Origin: Anaeromusa acidaminophila DSM 3853
Lineage (GTDB): Bacteria > Bacillota > Negativicutes > Anaeromusales > Anaeromusaceae
Direction of reading: 5' to 3'
Length of the DNA stretch: 64,000 bases
Assembly: GCF_000374545.1 (NCBI RefSeq)
Contig: NZ_KB894596.1
Coordinates: 1-64,000, forward strand
The notes beneath the pieces were generated by a model. The model saw only the letters and a program-made list of their open reading frames with translations, ran no database searches and was not told the origin of the DNA. Positions 16,945-25,537 of the stretch are shown here, one piece after another. The position numbers and the translations under genes are program-made. The first letter of the stretch is position 1. Every line of letters begins with the position of its first letter.

Positions 16945-16988
16945 TAACAGCTCCTAGTATAAAAAGGCTAGGAGCTGTTATTGTTTTG
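16945..16988 (+). terminator. terminator after fumC
   Basis: A 13-bp perfect stem TAACAGCTCCTAG (16945-16957) with CTAGGAGCTGTTA (16968-16980), then TTGTTTTG. Confidence 0.8.
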
Positions 16989-17124
16989 CAATTTGAGCTA
17001 AACGCGAGGAACTATAAATAAAAAACACAGTAAAATATGTAAGTCTTAGCTAAGTTTGTAAATTGGTCGATATAAGGTATGTCAGATTGACCAGGAGATT
17101 CTTATTAAATGGAGATAGCGGCCA

Positions 17125-19026
17125 ATGAAACAATATGAAGGCAAAAAACTAATGGTATTTTTGACAGGAACGCTGTTGGCATTGTTTTTTTTCCTACCTG
17201 TCGGTATAACGGCGCCTATGCTCGATTCGGGTAAAACAGACCCAATCATCCTAGCTTTTAATGGTTACAAAATCACGAGGTATGATGTTCAAATTAAGGT
17301 TCAGGAAAATAATTTCTTGGATGTTACAGAGAATATAACGGCTCAATTTGAGGAGCCAAAGCATGGGATCTATCGAAATATTCCGCTTGTCCATAAAGTC
17401 CGCGAACCTATGAACCAAGAAACGGTTGCTTATACACAAAAAGCGAAAATAAGTAATCTATTGGTAATGGACGGTCTTACCGGACAAACCGTGCCAATCA
17501 ACCAAGAAAATAAGTCCGGGCAGTTGGCGCTCAAAATTGGAGATGCTTCGCAAACCTTCACTGGCGAAAAAACATATTGCATTCGCTATACATATTCAGT
17601 CAACAGTGACGGCGGTAAATCATTTAACGAGCTGTACTACAACTTGATTGGCGATGGCTGGGATACTTATATTGGCAATGTCAGTTTTGCCATTGAAATG
17701 CCTAAAGCATTTGATCCGAAAAACATCGTCTTTATGCTTGGCGCAAAGGATGCAGGCAGCCGAGTCAACTATCAAGTGGAAGACAATAGAATAACAGGTA
17801 AAGTCAATAGCGTCTTGGCTAGAGGAGAAGGACTGACGATTCGACTAGCGTTGCCGCAAGGGTATTTTCGCAGAAGTACCGATGACCATAGCGCTATTTG
17901 GAAGGGGATCTTGGCAGGCTTAATATTGGTGAGCTTGCTGCTATTTTTCCTGGTTGGCCGAAATTCTCGCCTCCAGAGGGAGGGGGCACTTCCTTTGCCG
18001 CTGACTTTCACTCCGGCTGAAGCCGGTTATGTTTTGGGCGGAGATGCTGCCAAGAGGGGCAGAACCGCGTTGCTGTTATATTGGGCTGATAAAGGATATT
18101 TGTGTTTTGAGAAGAACGGACAAGATGACGTTACTCTGGTCAAACTAAAAGATGCGGATGCAGGGTTGAAACCGTATGAGCAAACCCTCTTTAACGCCCT
18201 ATTTGTAAATGGCGATAAGGTTACAGCTGAACAGCTGAAAACGCAGGTTGCTGGTGTGCTGTTCCAAACAGAACGGGAACTGCAAGACTATTTTTCCGTA
18301 CCGGAACGGCGGATATATACAGTGCCAAGCAGCAAAGCTCGAGGTGTTTGCTATTTGCTTACCTTATTGGGCATGGTGATATTTTCCGCTAAAATTTACG
18401 GTGATGTATATTCGTGGACCGATTTGCTTACGAGTATGGTATTGGTAGGAGTTTGGGCGTTTGTTCTCTTTCCGTTTATCCTGTTTGTTGATTATTACGC
18501 ACGTAAAAATGGCACGGGAGCAATGAAGGGGTTGCTGATTAATAGCATTGGCTTTTTGCTGATGCTTGGCGTGCTTTTGGGACTAGCCTCGTATGCGGAT
18601 GCATTGGATCAGGAAAGCTGGCTTATTGTAGCGGTTATGGGCGTAAGCGGTTTTTGCGGCGCTTTTATGAAAAAACGCACTGCGTTTGGAAATATGTTGC
18701 TTAGCCAGGTTCTTAGACTTAAAAAGCAGATGGGAACCGGCGATCTTGCTACTTGGCAAACATCTGAGCCATTTTATTCATTGCTGCCGTATGCCTATAT
18801 GTTTAACATTTCCAAGGAATGGGGGACTCTTTTTGAGCGAATTGAGCTTCAGCCGCCTGAATGGTTTAAGGGCCAGATGTCGGATCTGTACGTTGCCTTA
18901 TCTTTTAGCAATATAGTTAATGAACAACTCAGCTTGTTTGAAAGTAACATGACGTATTCTGAGTCCTCTGACGGCAGCGGAGGGGGAGGAGGAGGGACTG
19001 GCGGAGGCGGCGGAGGAAGCTGGTAA
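17125..19026 (+). CDS. DUF2207-domain membrane protein
   Basis: A 633-residue predicted membrane protein. A signal/anchor segment spans residues about 9-30 (LMVFLTGTLLALFFFLPVG). The extracytoplasmic DUF2207 region follows, with YDVQIKVQENNFLDVTENIT and HGIYRNIPL; then a membrane segment near 260-278 and two or three more near 410-510. The extreme C-terminus is a Gly-rich tail ending in SW, typical of these proteins. The function of the family is unknown; a cell-envelope role is likely. A small membrane protein follows after 38 bp, probably in the same operon. Confidence 0.85.
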   Translation: MKQYEGKKLMVFLTGTLLALFFFLPVGITAPMLDSGKTDPIILAFNGYKITRYDVQIKVQENNFLDVTENITAQFEEPKHGIYRNIPLVHKVREPMNQETVAYTQKAKISNLLVMDGLTGQTVPINQENKSGQLALKIGDASQTFTGEKTYCIRYTYSVNSDGGKSFNELYYNLIGDGWDTYIGNVSFAIEMPKAFDPKNIVFMLGAKDAGSRVNYQVEDNRITGKVNSVLARGEGLTIRLALPQGYFRRSTDDHSAIWKGILAGLILVSLLLFFLVGRNSRLQREGALPLPLTFTPAEAGYVLGGDAAKRGRTALLLYWADKGYLCFEKNGQDDVTLVKLKDADAGLKPYEQTLFNALFVNGDKVTAEQLKTQVAGVLFQTERELQDYFSVPERRIYTVPSSKARGVCYLLTLLGMVIFSAKIYGDVYSWTDLLTSMVLVGVWAFVLFPFILFVDYYARKNGTGAMKGLLINSIGFLLMLGVLLGLASYADALDQESWLIVAVMGVSGFCGAFMKKRTAFGNMLLSQVLRLKKQMGTGDLATWQTSEPFYSLLPYAYMFNISKEWGTLFERIELQPPEWFKGQMSDLYVALSFSNIVNEQLSLFESNMTYSESSDGSGGGGGGTGGGGGGSW

Positions 19027-19064
19027 GCAAGTGTATTGCAAAAAAAGTTTGGGAGGTTGTAGCA

Positions 19065-19709
19065 ATGCAAAACTATAAGCAAGCCTACCTTATGATCTGG
19101 ATTCTTGTTCTAGTATTATTCGGGGCTAGCTTGCGCGCCGTCAACGCTGGCGGCGATTCCATCCGGTTTATGGGAGCGAAGTTGAACTTGGCTAGCGGCT
19201 CGACATATCAGCTTTACAAGGTAACCGATACGTTGGCATTCGAACTAGGCCGGCAGCAACTATCTCTCGTCAGTTATGAAAAAACATCCGGTTTATATTC
19301 GTTAGCAGGCGACTATCAACATGCGGCAGTCGATGCTGCGGGCAGCGTATTTTTGATATCCGCAGACTACTTGAAGGATGATTATATCTACACATCGTAT
19401 CCTATAGGTCGTACTAGCGTGGTCAATATCAAAACTGGCGAGAAGCTAGGGCCCTTGGTAAAGCCTTCTTCCTCTTCCGCAGAGTATAAACCAGTGGATG
19501 CGGGGCAGCTTCCTGAATACCGTCAACGTGGTCTTGTGTTGGATGAATCCTATAAAATCACGCCGGATCAGGTTAAAGCAAACTATTTACCGCTCAATAC
19601 ATATAGTGAGAAACTATTCATGGTACAAGCGGCTTTTGGCTTGATATTCACTTTGCTGACGCTCGGCGGTATTCCGCTGGTGATTTCCAGGTTAAAGCGA
19701 AGCGGATAA
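19065..19709 (+). CDS. hypothetical membrane-anchored protein downstream of DUF2207 gene
   Basis: A 214-residue protein I do not recognise. It has an N-terminal hydrophobic segment (LMIWILVLVLFGASL, residues 9-23), an exposed central domain with regular beta-like hydrophobic patterning, and a second membrane segment near residues 187-206 (AAFGLIFTLLTLGGIPLVI), ending in basic RLKRSG. The ribosome site GGGAGG precedes the ATG. The spacing suggests an operon with the DUF2207 protein, so the two may form an envelope complex (inference). Confidence 0.6.
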   Translation: MQNYKQAYLMIWILVLVLFGASLRAVNAGGDSIRFMGAKLNLASGSTYQLYKVTDTLAFELGRQQLSLVSYEKTSGLYSLAGDYQHAAVDAAGSVFLISADYLKDDYIYTSYPIGRTSVVNIKTGEKLGPLVKPSSSSAEYKPVDAGQLPEYRQRGLVLDESYKITPDQVKANYLPLNTYSEKLFMVQAAFGLIFTLLTLGGIPLVISRLKRSG

Positions 19710-19747
19710 TGAAGTTGTGCAGCGGTCTCTCAATTAGATAAAAGATA

Positions 19748-19815
19748 AAAACGCGCCTTATAAAGACTTTAGAAAGAATGAATTTTCTTGGTTAAAGTCG
19801 TATAAGGCGCGTTTT
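19748..19815. terminator. long hairpin, terminator-like, between membrane-protein genes and tetR
   Basis: AAAACGCGCCTTATA (19748-19762) pairs exactly with 19801-19815. Inside it GACTTTA and TAAAGTC extend the stem, leaving a loop of about 20 nt. It ends in TTTTATGATTT. It is unusually long for a simple terminator and lies 19 bp before the tetR promoter. Confidence 0.65.
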
Positions 19816-19833
19816 ATGATTTGTAATATGGCA

Positions 19834-19882
19834 TTGACAGGTAAACGATCGTTAACTAAAATAAAAGTAAACGTTCGTTTAC
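19834..19882 (+). promoter_or_regulatory. tetR promoter with twin operators
   Basis: TTGACA (19834-19839), a 17-bp spacer and TAAAAT (19857-19862). Operator 1, GTAAACGATCGTTAAC (19841-19856), fills the spacer. Operator 2, GTAAACGTTCGTTTAC (19867-19882), lies just after the -10 and has perfect 7-bp arms. This arrangement implies autorepression by the TetR protein encoded next. Confidence 0.8.
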
Positions 19883-19902
19883 TAAACGAGGAGGGCTTTT
19901 CA

Positions 19903-20529
19903 ATGGCCGACACCAAAGTGAATATTTTACATACGGCGCTTCGGTTGTTCGCGCGGGATGGCTATGAGGCTGCTTCGGTTAGCGACATTGCCGGAGCGCT
20001 TGGTATGACCAAAGGCGCTTTGTACAAGCATTATAAGAATAAGCGAGAAATATTCAACAGCATTGTGGAGCGTATGTATCAAGTGGATGCAGAGAGAGCG
20101 AAAACATATGAAGTGCCGGAAGAAACCTTTGCGCGATCGCCGTCTGCTTATCGCCAGGTCGCTATGGATAAAATCAAGATTTTTATCAATGCGCAGTTTC
20201 ATTTTTGGACGGAGGATGAATTTGCCAGTAGTTTTCGGAAGATGCTAATCCTAGAACAATATAGAAATCCAGAGATAATGGAACTGTACCAAAAATGTCT
20301 TTTAAGCGGACCGATTAGCTATATGGAAGACGTATTCCGTGAAATGATGGAAGAACACAGTGCTTGGAGTAAAAGCGATCCTAAGCAGCTGGCCCTCGCT
20401 TTTTATGCGCCTTTTTATTTATTGCTAAGCATGTCTGATGCAACATCTGATAAAAAAGAGGCAGCGGAACTATTAGCAACCCATATAGAACGATTTATAG
20501 AAAAAAACTTCCCTGAAAGGCGTAGCTGA
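19903..20529 (+). CDS. TetR/AcrR-family transcriptional regulator
   Basis: A 208-residue repressor. The N-terminal domain has the standard helix-turn-helix ALRLFARDGYEAASV...GALGMTKGALYKHYKNKREIF; the remainder is an all-helical ligand domain. ATG 19903 is chosen because GAGGAGGGC lies just upstream and because the promoter and twin operators lie before it; an upstream start at 19816 would include them. The methyltransferase gene 62 bp downstream is the likely co-regulated target. The ligand is unknown. Confidence 0.9.
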   Translation: MADTKVNILHTALRLFARDGYEAASVSDIAGALGMTKGALYKHYKNKREIFNSIVERMYQVDAERAKTYEVPEETFARSPSAYRQVAMDKIKIFINAQFHFWTEDEFASSFRKMLILEQYRNPEIMELYQKCLLSGPISYMEDVFREMMEEHSAWSKSDPKQLALAFYAPFYLLLSMSDATSDKKEAAELLATHIERFIEKNFPERRS

Positions 20530-20591
20530 AAGCTGCTGGATGAGCCAACGAATGAAACCCAAGAAAATTGCACGGATAAGGAGCATATACC

Positions 20592-21359
20592 ATGGAAAAC
20601 GGAAGCATTCACGAATTTGACTTTACCCTCATTAATGAATTTTTTACAGGGTTAGAACGGCAAGGCCCGGGCAGTGCGGAGGAAACCCTTAAGGCATTAA
20701 GCTTTATCGGCCCTCTTTCCAGCAAAGCAAAAATAGCCGATTTGGGTTGTGGCACAGGATTTCAAACCATGGTGCTGGCGCAACATACACAGGCGGAGAT
20801 TACCGCGTTGGATCTGTATGCAGGATCCATTGATAAGCTGAACGCAACAGCAGGAAAGCTCGGCTTGCAAAACCGGGTCAAAGGCATAGTCGGTTCAATG
20901 GATAATTTGCCATTTCAGAAAGAAGAATTTGATCTTATCTGGTCTGAAGGGGCGATTGGTAATATCGGTTTTGAAAAAGGATTGAATCATTGGAAGAAGT
21001 TCCTTAAAAAGGGTGGTTATCTAGCTGTATCTTATGAGTCCTGGTTTACGGAGGAACGCCCTTCTGAAATTGAAAAGTGGTGGGTGGATGCGGTTCCGGA
21101 AATCGCAACCATAGGGCATACGGTTTCTGTTATGCAAAAAACAGGGTATATCCCGGTGGCCGTCTTTGTACTGCCGGAATCTTGTTGGCTAGAGCATTAT
21201 TTTATTCCGCAAAAAGCGCGACAAGAGGAATTCTTAAAAATCCATGCAGGCAATAAAACGGTTGAAAATATGATTGCATTTATGAGGCGCGAGGCGGAGT
21301 TGTATTTGAAATATAAGCAGTATTACGGCTATGTATTTTATCTTGGGAAAAAGATATAG
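20592..21359 (+). CDS. class I SAM-dependent methyltransferase
   Basis: A 255-residue Rossmann-fold methyltransferase. Motif I is [16 protein letters not shown] (about residue 49), motif [14 protein letters not shown], and [17 protein letters not shown] is motif IV/post-IV. The region around residues 170-230 is substrate-specific and aromatic-rich. The substrate is not evident; such proteins act on small molecules. The ribosome site AAGGAG precedes ATG 20592. It follows tetR closely and is probably cotranscribed and repressed by it, which suggests a drug- or metabolite-modifying role (inference). Confidence 0.82.
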   Translation: MENGSIHEFDFTLINEFFTGLERQGPGSAEETLKALSFIGPLSSKAKIADLGCGTGFQTMVLAQHTQAEITALDLYAGSIDKLNATAGKLGLQNRVKGIVGSMDNLPFQKEEFDLIWSEGAIGNIGFEKGLNHWKKFLKKGGYLAVSYESWFTEERPSEIEKWWVDAVPEIATIGHTVSVMQKTGYIPVAVFVLPESCWLEHYFIPQKARQEEFLKIHAGNKTVENMIAFMRREAELYLKYKQYYGYVFYLGKKI

Positions 21360-21565
21360 AATAGGAAGGGCGGATGGCTGTCAAACTTTATTGCTACAAT
21401 AAAGTTTGGTCGCCGTCTCGGTTGTTTCGAGAGAGACAATGGAGGAAGTCTATCTATGTTATAATACTAAATAGCCGCTGACGTAGAGCAGGGGGATGCT
21501 GTAATGGTTTAGGTTTGCTGGGAAACAACATTTTTACTCTAGGCTTACTGCGAGGAGTCGTGCAT

Positions 21566-22366
21566 ATGAAAAAGCATTATACGATTGGTGAAACGGCAAA
21601 GCTGCTTGGGGTTACAACGCAAACCTTGAGGCATTACGAAAAAATAGGCATCTTAGGGCCAACGCATATTGACGCCCAAACTGGCTACCGATACTATGAA
21701 TTCAATCAATTCCATATGATTGATCGCATTAAATATTTGCAATACCTAGGTCTGTCTTTAGGAGAGATTGGTTCCATTCTCAAAAAGGGTACTGTTGACG
21801 GCTTGTTGCCAGCCCTTGAAGAGCAGTGGCAGCAAGCTAATCGAGAAATGGAAGCCGTTCGCGCTCGCATTAAGGATGTGGAATGGTACATTGATTACTT
21901 TACTTATTTGAGCAAAATGGATGCGGCCAAAGTCTTGTATCGCATGCATTTGGAGACGAGGCATTTAATTCAAGTGCCTTGTTATGAACAGGATGAGCTG
22001 GCAGATATGGAGATTCGTCTGGCGGAAGCGCGGAGCCAAGAAAAGCTGCATGCTTTATCCTACCGGCGTCAGTACGGGTATGAGTTGGCAACGAAGGCTT
22101 TGTTTGAACGACGATTTAAACCTAAAAATTACTTCATCTACATAAAAAGTAGGCCTCCTTTTTTTACTCCGTATTACAAGGAATTACCGGCAGGCGAGTA
22201 TTTATGCTTTCGGACTAAATTGCTGCAGGAAGCTTGGGATACGACTATTTTGAAGAAATTTTTTGATTCAATTCCTCGTCCGACAACAACCATTGCCTTG
22301 GAGTTTGAGGATAATTTAGTAGAATTTATGAATGCTGATTATGAAGTGCAAATGTTATTGGAATAA
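21566..22366 (+). CDS. MerR-family regulator with effector-binding domain
   Basis: A 266-residue regulator. The N-terminal MerR helix-turn-helix reads YTIGETAKLLGVTTQTLRHYEKIGIL, then GYRYYEFNQFHMIDRIKYLQYLGLSLGEI and a coiled-coil dimer helix (residues about 75-125). The C-terminal about 140 residues look like a GyrI/BltR-type ligand-binding domain (FIYIKSRPPFFTPYY and AGEYLCFRTKL). ATG 21566 is chosen from CGAGGAG just upstream. MerR proteins of this type sense cationic drugs and activate effluxers, but no such transporter is adjacent. Confidence 0.87.
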   Translation: MKKHYTIGETAKLLGVTTQTLRHYEKIGILGPTHIDAQTGYRYYEFNQFHMIDRIKYLQYLGLSLGEIGSILKKGTVDGLLPALEEQWQQANREMEAVRARIKDVEWYIDYFTYLSKMDAAKVLYRMHLETRHLIQVPCYEQDELADMEIRLAEARSQEKLHALSYRRQYGYELATKALFERRFKPKNYFIYIKSRPPFFTPYYKELPAGEYLCFRTKLLQEAWDTTILKKFFDSIPRPTTTIALEFEDNLVEFMNADYEVQMLLE

Positions 22367-22409
22367 GGGCTACTTGCGTTGTTTATCGCCGGGCCTATGT
22401 AATAAGTGA

Positions 22410-22460
22410 GAAACCTTGTGGCTGCTGCTATTTTGTAGAAGCCGCAGGGTTTCTTTTTGT
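22410..22460 (+). terminator. terminator after merR-type gene
   Basis: Stem GAAACCTTGTGGCT (22410-22423) with AGCCGCAGGGTTTC (22440-22453), allowing mismatches and G-U pairs, then TTTTTGTTTT. Confidence 0.7.
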
Positions 22461-22571
22461 TTTAATGATGCGTATTATTCTGTTTTGTCAGAAAGTTAGC
22501 GTTGACTTTTTTCTAGGAATAAGGTTTATGCTTGAGGCTGTAAGTAACTCGACGATTAGGGAGGAATCTTG

Positions 22572-23756
22572 TTGAAAGACAAAGAAGTACGCCGGGAAAC
22601 ACATATTCTGTACACGGGCAGTGAAACTACGCTGCCGGTTGAACGGCCGGAAACACCGCCTATTTATCATTCTACAGCCAATATTATTTGCGATATGGAC
22701 GATTATGATTTTGCCAGCGGCGGCGGGAAGTATTACTACTGCCGGACGGCCAATCCCAATCGTGACGGCGTAGCCGAAGCAATATCCTATCTGGAGCGAG
22801 GCGAGGCGTCTCTCGTTTGCGCATCTGGAATGGCGGCTATTTCCACTGCGCTAGTCTCGTTGGTAAAGGCTGGCGATCATATTGTGGCCAGTCGCTCGAT
22901 TTATGGAGAGACAATAGAGCTTTTTGATCGTGTGCTGACTAAACTGGGAGTGGTAATAACGTACGCCGATTTTACGAAAACAGAGCAAGTAGAGAAGGCT
23001 ATACAAGAAAACACCACGATATTATATACGGAAATCATTGCCAATCCTTTAATTGAGGTCATTGATCTTGATGCAATTTCAGCGATTGGACATCGTGCAG
23101 GAGCAATGGTGTTGGTGGATAGTACCTTTACAACTCCGTTTGCGATTCGGCCTCTTGAACATGGCGCTGATATTGTATTGCACAGTTTGACCAAATATTT
23201 CGGCGGACACAGTGATATTACAGCCGGTTCGATTACTGGTTCGCAGAAAGTCATTAAAAAAATATATGGCGACTTTTTGTTGTTAGGCGGGTGCCTGGAC
23301 CCTAATAGCGCCTGGTTGATGCTGCGCAGCATTCGCACGATGGAAATGCGGGTGAAGAAGCAATTTGAAAATGCGAAGAAAATTGCGGAAGCCCTTGATG
23401 CGGACGCTCATGTACGGTATGTGAACTACCCGACGCTTTCGAATCATCCGCAAAGAGAACTGGCGAATCGGCTGATGCCGCAAGGCTGCGGGGCCATGCT
23501 AAGTTTTCGGGTGGAAGATGACCGCGAGAAAGTCAATGAATTTATGCATCGCTTGCAATTGGTGAAATACTTAGGCACCTTGGGCGGTTACCGCACGACG
23601 ATTGCTCATCCGGCTACGGCTTTCCGCAATGAGTTTACACCGCAGCAGTTGAAAGATATGGGCATGGAAGAAGGCTTGATTCGTATTTCCGCGGGCGCTG
23701 AAGCGACGGACGATTTAATTGCCGATTTTAAACAAGCTTTGACGGTGTTTGCATAA
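22572..23756 (+). CDS. PLP-dependent C-S lyase/transsulfuration enzyme (methionine gamma-lyase-like)
   Basis: A 394-residue Cys/Met-metabolism PLP enzyme. Visible marks are YYYCRTANPNRDGVAEAISYLE (substrate/phosphate region), CASGMAAISTAL (PLP phosphate), LVDSTFTTPF and the Schiff-base lysine in LHSLTKYFGGHSDITAG. The C-terminus has TLGGYRTTIAHPAT. It could be methionine gamma-lyase, cystathionine gamma-lyase or a synthase; sequence alone does not separate these. TTG 22572 (or TTG 22569) starts the gene after GGGAGG. A BCCT transporter starts 24 bp downstream, so the pair probably imports and cleaves one sulfur compound. Confidence 0.82.
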   Translation: MKDKEVRRETHILYTGSETTLPVERPETPPIYHSTANIICDMDDYDFASGGGKYYYCRTANPNRDGVAEAISYLERGEASLVCASGMAAISTALVSLVKAGDHIVASRSIYGETIELFDRVLTKLGVVITYADFTKTEQVEKAIQENTTILYTEIIANPLIEVIDLDAISAIGHRAGAMVLVDSTFTTPFAIRPLEHGADIVLHSLTKYFGGHSDITAGSITGSQKVIKKIYGDFLLLGGCLDPNSAWLMLRSIRTMEMRVKKQFENAKKIAEALDADAHVRYVNYPTLSNHPQRELANRLMPQGCGAMLSFRVEDDREKVNEFMHRLQLVKYLGTLGGYRTTIAHPATAFRNEFTPQQLKDMGMEEGLIRISAGAEATDDLIADFKQALTVFA

Positions 23757-23780
23757 GCGTAAGGAAGAAGGGGGCGCAGC

Positions 23781-25352
23781 ATGTTTAAGAATATTAATTT
23801 GCCAATCGCCTTACTGGCGGTAGGATTGTTGATTGCCATGGTGATTCCGATGGCGTTGTATCCAGACGCCAGTGCGGCGGTTATTAATATCTTTTATTCG
23901 ATTATGACGCTGAACTTACCCTGGTTGTTTTTACTGATTGCTTTTTTGAGTGCAGTCTTCGCTGTTTTTATCATGTTTTCCAAGTATGGAGATATTCGGC
24001 TGGGCGGGGCTGAGGCGAAGCCGCATTATCCCTTTTTCACTTGGGCGGCAATGAATATGTGTTCCGCTGCCGGAGCTGGAATCTTGATTTTCGGCATGGT
24101 GGAATGGATGTACTATGTGAAAACGCCTCCATTCGGTCTGGAACCTATGTCCATTCAGGCATATGAATATGCATCGGCGTATGGCATGTTTCACTGGGGC
24201 TTTTCCGCTTGGGCGATTTACCTTCCGGCATCGTTGGCTTTAGGCTATATCTTTTGGAACAAAAAAGCCGATTCTTTAAATCTTTCGGATTTGTGTCAAT
24301 CGGTGCTGAAGGGTGAAAGCTTGCCGGTGCGTGTATTGCGTACTTGTATTGACGGCGTTGTGGCTTTCGGCTATATTGGCGGTTTAGTGTGCACCGTAGG
24401 CTTGGGAACCGCCATCTTGGCGGAACTGCTCGGGCATTTGCTGGGAATGCCGGTAACCTTTGAATTGCGTATTGGCGTTATCTTGGTATTCTTCTTGTTT
24501 TTTCTTCTATCGACCTCAAAGAGTATTGCCAAGGGAATCGGCATTATTAGTGATTTTAATGTGAAATTGGCGATTGCATTTTTCTTGTTTGTATTTCTCG
24601 TAGGGCCGAAATCTTTCATTTTGAATAACTTCGTCATGGCGATAGGGACGAATATTCGCGAATTTGTTCATATGAGTTTTAATACGGACTCGATTGCGCA
24701 AACTGGTTTTATTCAAGAGTGGACGGTCTTTTATTGGGCCTGGTACGTGGGCTGCACCATTTCGGATGGTCTTTGGCTGGCTCGAGTTTCTTATGGACGG
24801 ACCTTCCGCGAAATTGCGATTGTTCGCTGCATCTGGACTTCCTTGGCGTGTTGGCTGGCCTTTGCCGTACTAGGAAACTATGGTATCAGTCTTGAATTAA
24901 GCGGTGCGCTTAATTTATCGCAACTTGTAGCGGAAAGCGGGAATAATGCTGCGGTGTTAGCGGTCTTGAAAACACTACCTTTTTCTGGATTGGCAATTAC
25001 CGTGTACATGGCGGTTGTGTTTATTACGCTAGCGTGCGGCGCTACTGCTGCTTCGACTGTTGTTTCGATGCTTACCTCGAAAAACCTGAAAAGCGAAGAA
25101 GAACCAGCAAGCTGGTATAAAGTTTTTTGGGCGTGCTTGGTCTTGCTGTTGCCGGTAAGTATCTTGTTTTTAGAGCACATGGTACCCGGGTTAAATGTTT
25201 TAAAAACAATTCAGTCGGTTACTACTGTGTTTGCGATCCCCATGCTGTTTGTCATTGCTTTATTGTTGTGGACGTTCTACAAAACCTTGAAAGCGGATAT
25301 TGAACGTCGCAATATCCCCGTTGCAAAAAGTAAACTCATTAAATGGAACTAG
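23781..25352 (+). CDS. BCCT-family secondary transporter with altered substrate box
   Basis: A 523-residue, about 12-helix transporter of the betaine/choline/carnitine family. Shared landmarks are FGMVEWMYY, MFHWGFSAWAIYLP and WTVFYWAWYVG...LARVSYGRTFRE. In known betaine or carnitine carriers the last motif carries extra Trp/Tyr residues forming an aromatic box for the trimethylammonium group. Here the segment reads WAWYVGCTISDGLWLA, with small and polar residues instead. So the substrate is probably not a quaternary amine. The neighbour C-S lyase points to methionine or another S-amino compound (inference). Confidence 0.85.
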   Translation: MFKNINLPIALLAVGLLIAMVIPMALYPDASAAVINIFYSIMTLNLPWLFLLIAFLSAVFAVFIMFSKYGDIRLGGAEAKPHYPFFTWAAMNMCSAAGAGILIFGMVEWMYYVKTPPFGLEPMSIQAYEYASAYGMFHWGFSAWAIYLPASLALGYIFWNKKADSLNLSDLCQSVLKGESLPVRVLRTCIDGVVAFGYIGGLVCTVGLGTAILAELLGHLLGMPVTFELRIGVILVFFLFFLLSTSKSIAKGIGIISDFNVKLAIAFFLFVFLVGPKSFILNNFVMAIGTNIREFVHMSFNTDSIAQTGFIQEWTVFYWAWYVGCTISDGLWLARVSYGRTFREIAIVRCIWTSLACWLAFAVLGNYGISLELSGALNLSQLVAESGNNAAVLAVLKTLPFSGLAITVYMAVVFITLACGATAASTVVSMLTSKNLKSEEEPASWYKVFWACLVLLLPVSILFLEHMVPGLNVLKTIQSVTTVFAIPMLFVIALLLWTFYKTLKADIERRNIPVAKSKLIKWN

Positions 25353-25374
25353 GCTTTCCTCTTAGGTAGTGAAG

Positions 25375-25420
25375 AGCCAGTATATACGAAGGAATTTTCG
25401 TATATACTGGCTTTCTTGTT
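25375..25420 (+). terminator. terminator after BCCT gene
   Basis: A 16-bp perfect stem AGCCAGTATATACGAA (25375-25390) with 25397-25412, then TTCTTGTTTTC. Confidence 0.85.
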
Positions 25421-25463
25421 TTCTTTTAGCAAAGGGGTATTATGGGCGTTTCAAAAAGAGTTG

Positions 25464-25511
25464 TTGACAATGCGAAGGTACCTTGCTATTATAAAAACAA
25501 AGGTACCTTCG
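25464..25511 (+). promoter_or_regulatory. promoter with twin GGTACC-centred operators for His-rich marR
   Basis: TTGACA (25464-25469), a 17-bp spacer and TATTAT (25487-25492). The spacer contains GCGAAGGTACCTTGC (25472-25486). CAAAGGTACCTTCG (25498-25511) lies after the -10. The two palindromes share AAGGTACCTT with centres 25 bp apart. Autorepression is expected. Confidence 0.75.
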
Positions 25512-25537
25512 TAAAATAATTCAAAGGGGAAATGAAA

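Noticed and set aside
19021-19064. Riboswitch between the DUF2207 gene and the next membrane gene
   Set aside because: The gap is only 38 bp and is fully explained by the ribosome binding site.
18849-19082. Antisense open frame with a poly-Pro run opposite the end of the DUF2207 gene
   Set aside because: It is the mirror of the Gly-rich codons of the real protein, with no ribosome site.
21383-21407. AAACTTTATT inverted repeat after the methyltransferase gene as a terminator
   Set aside because: A 10-bp stem is present but no T-run follows on the plus strand, so termination is uncertain.
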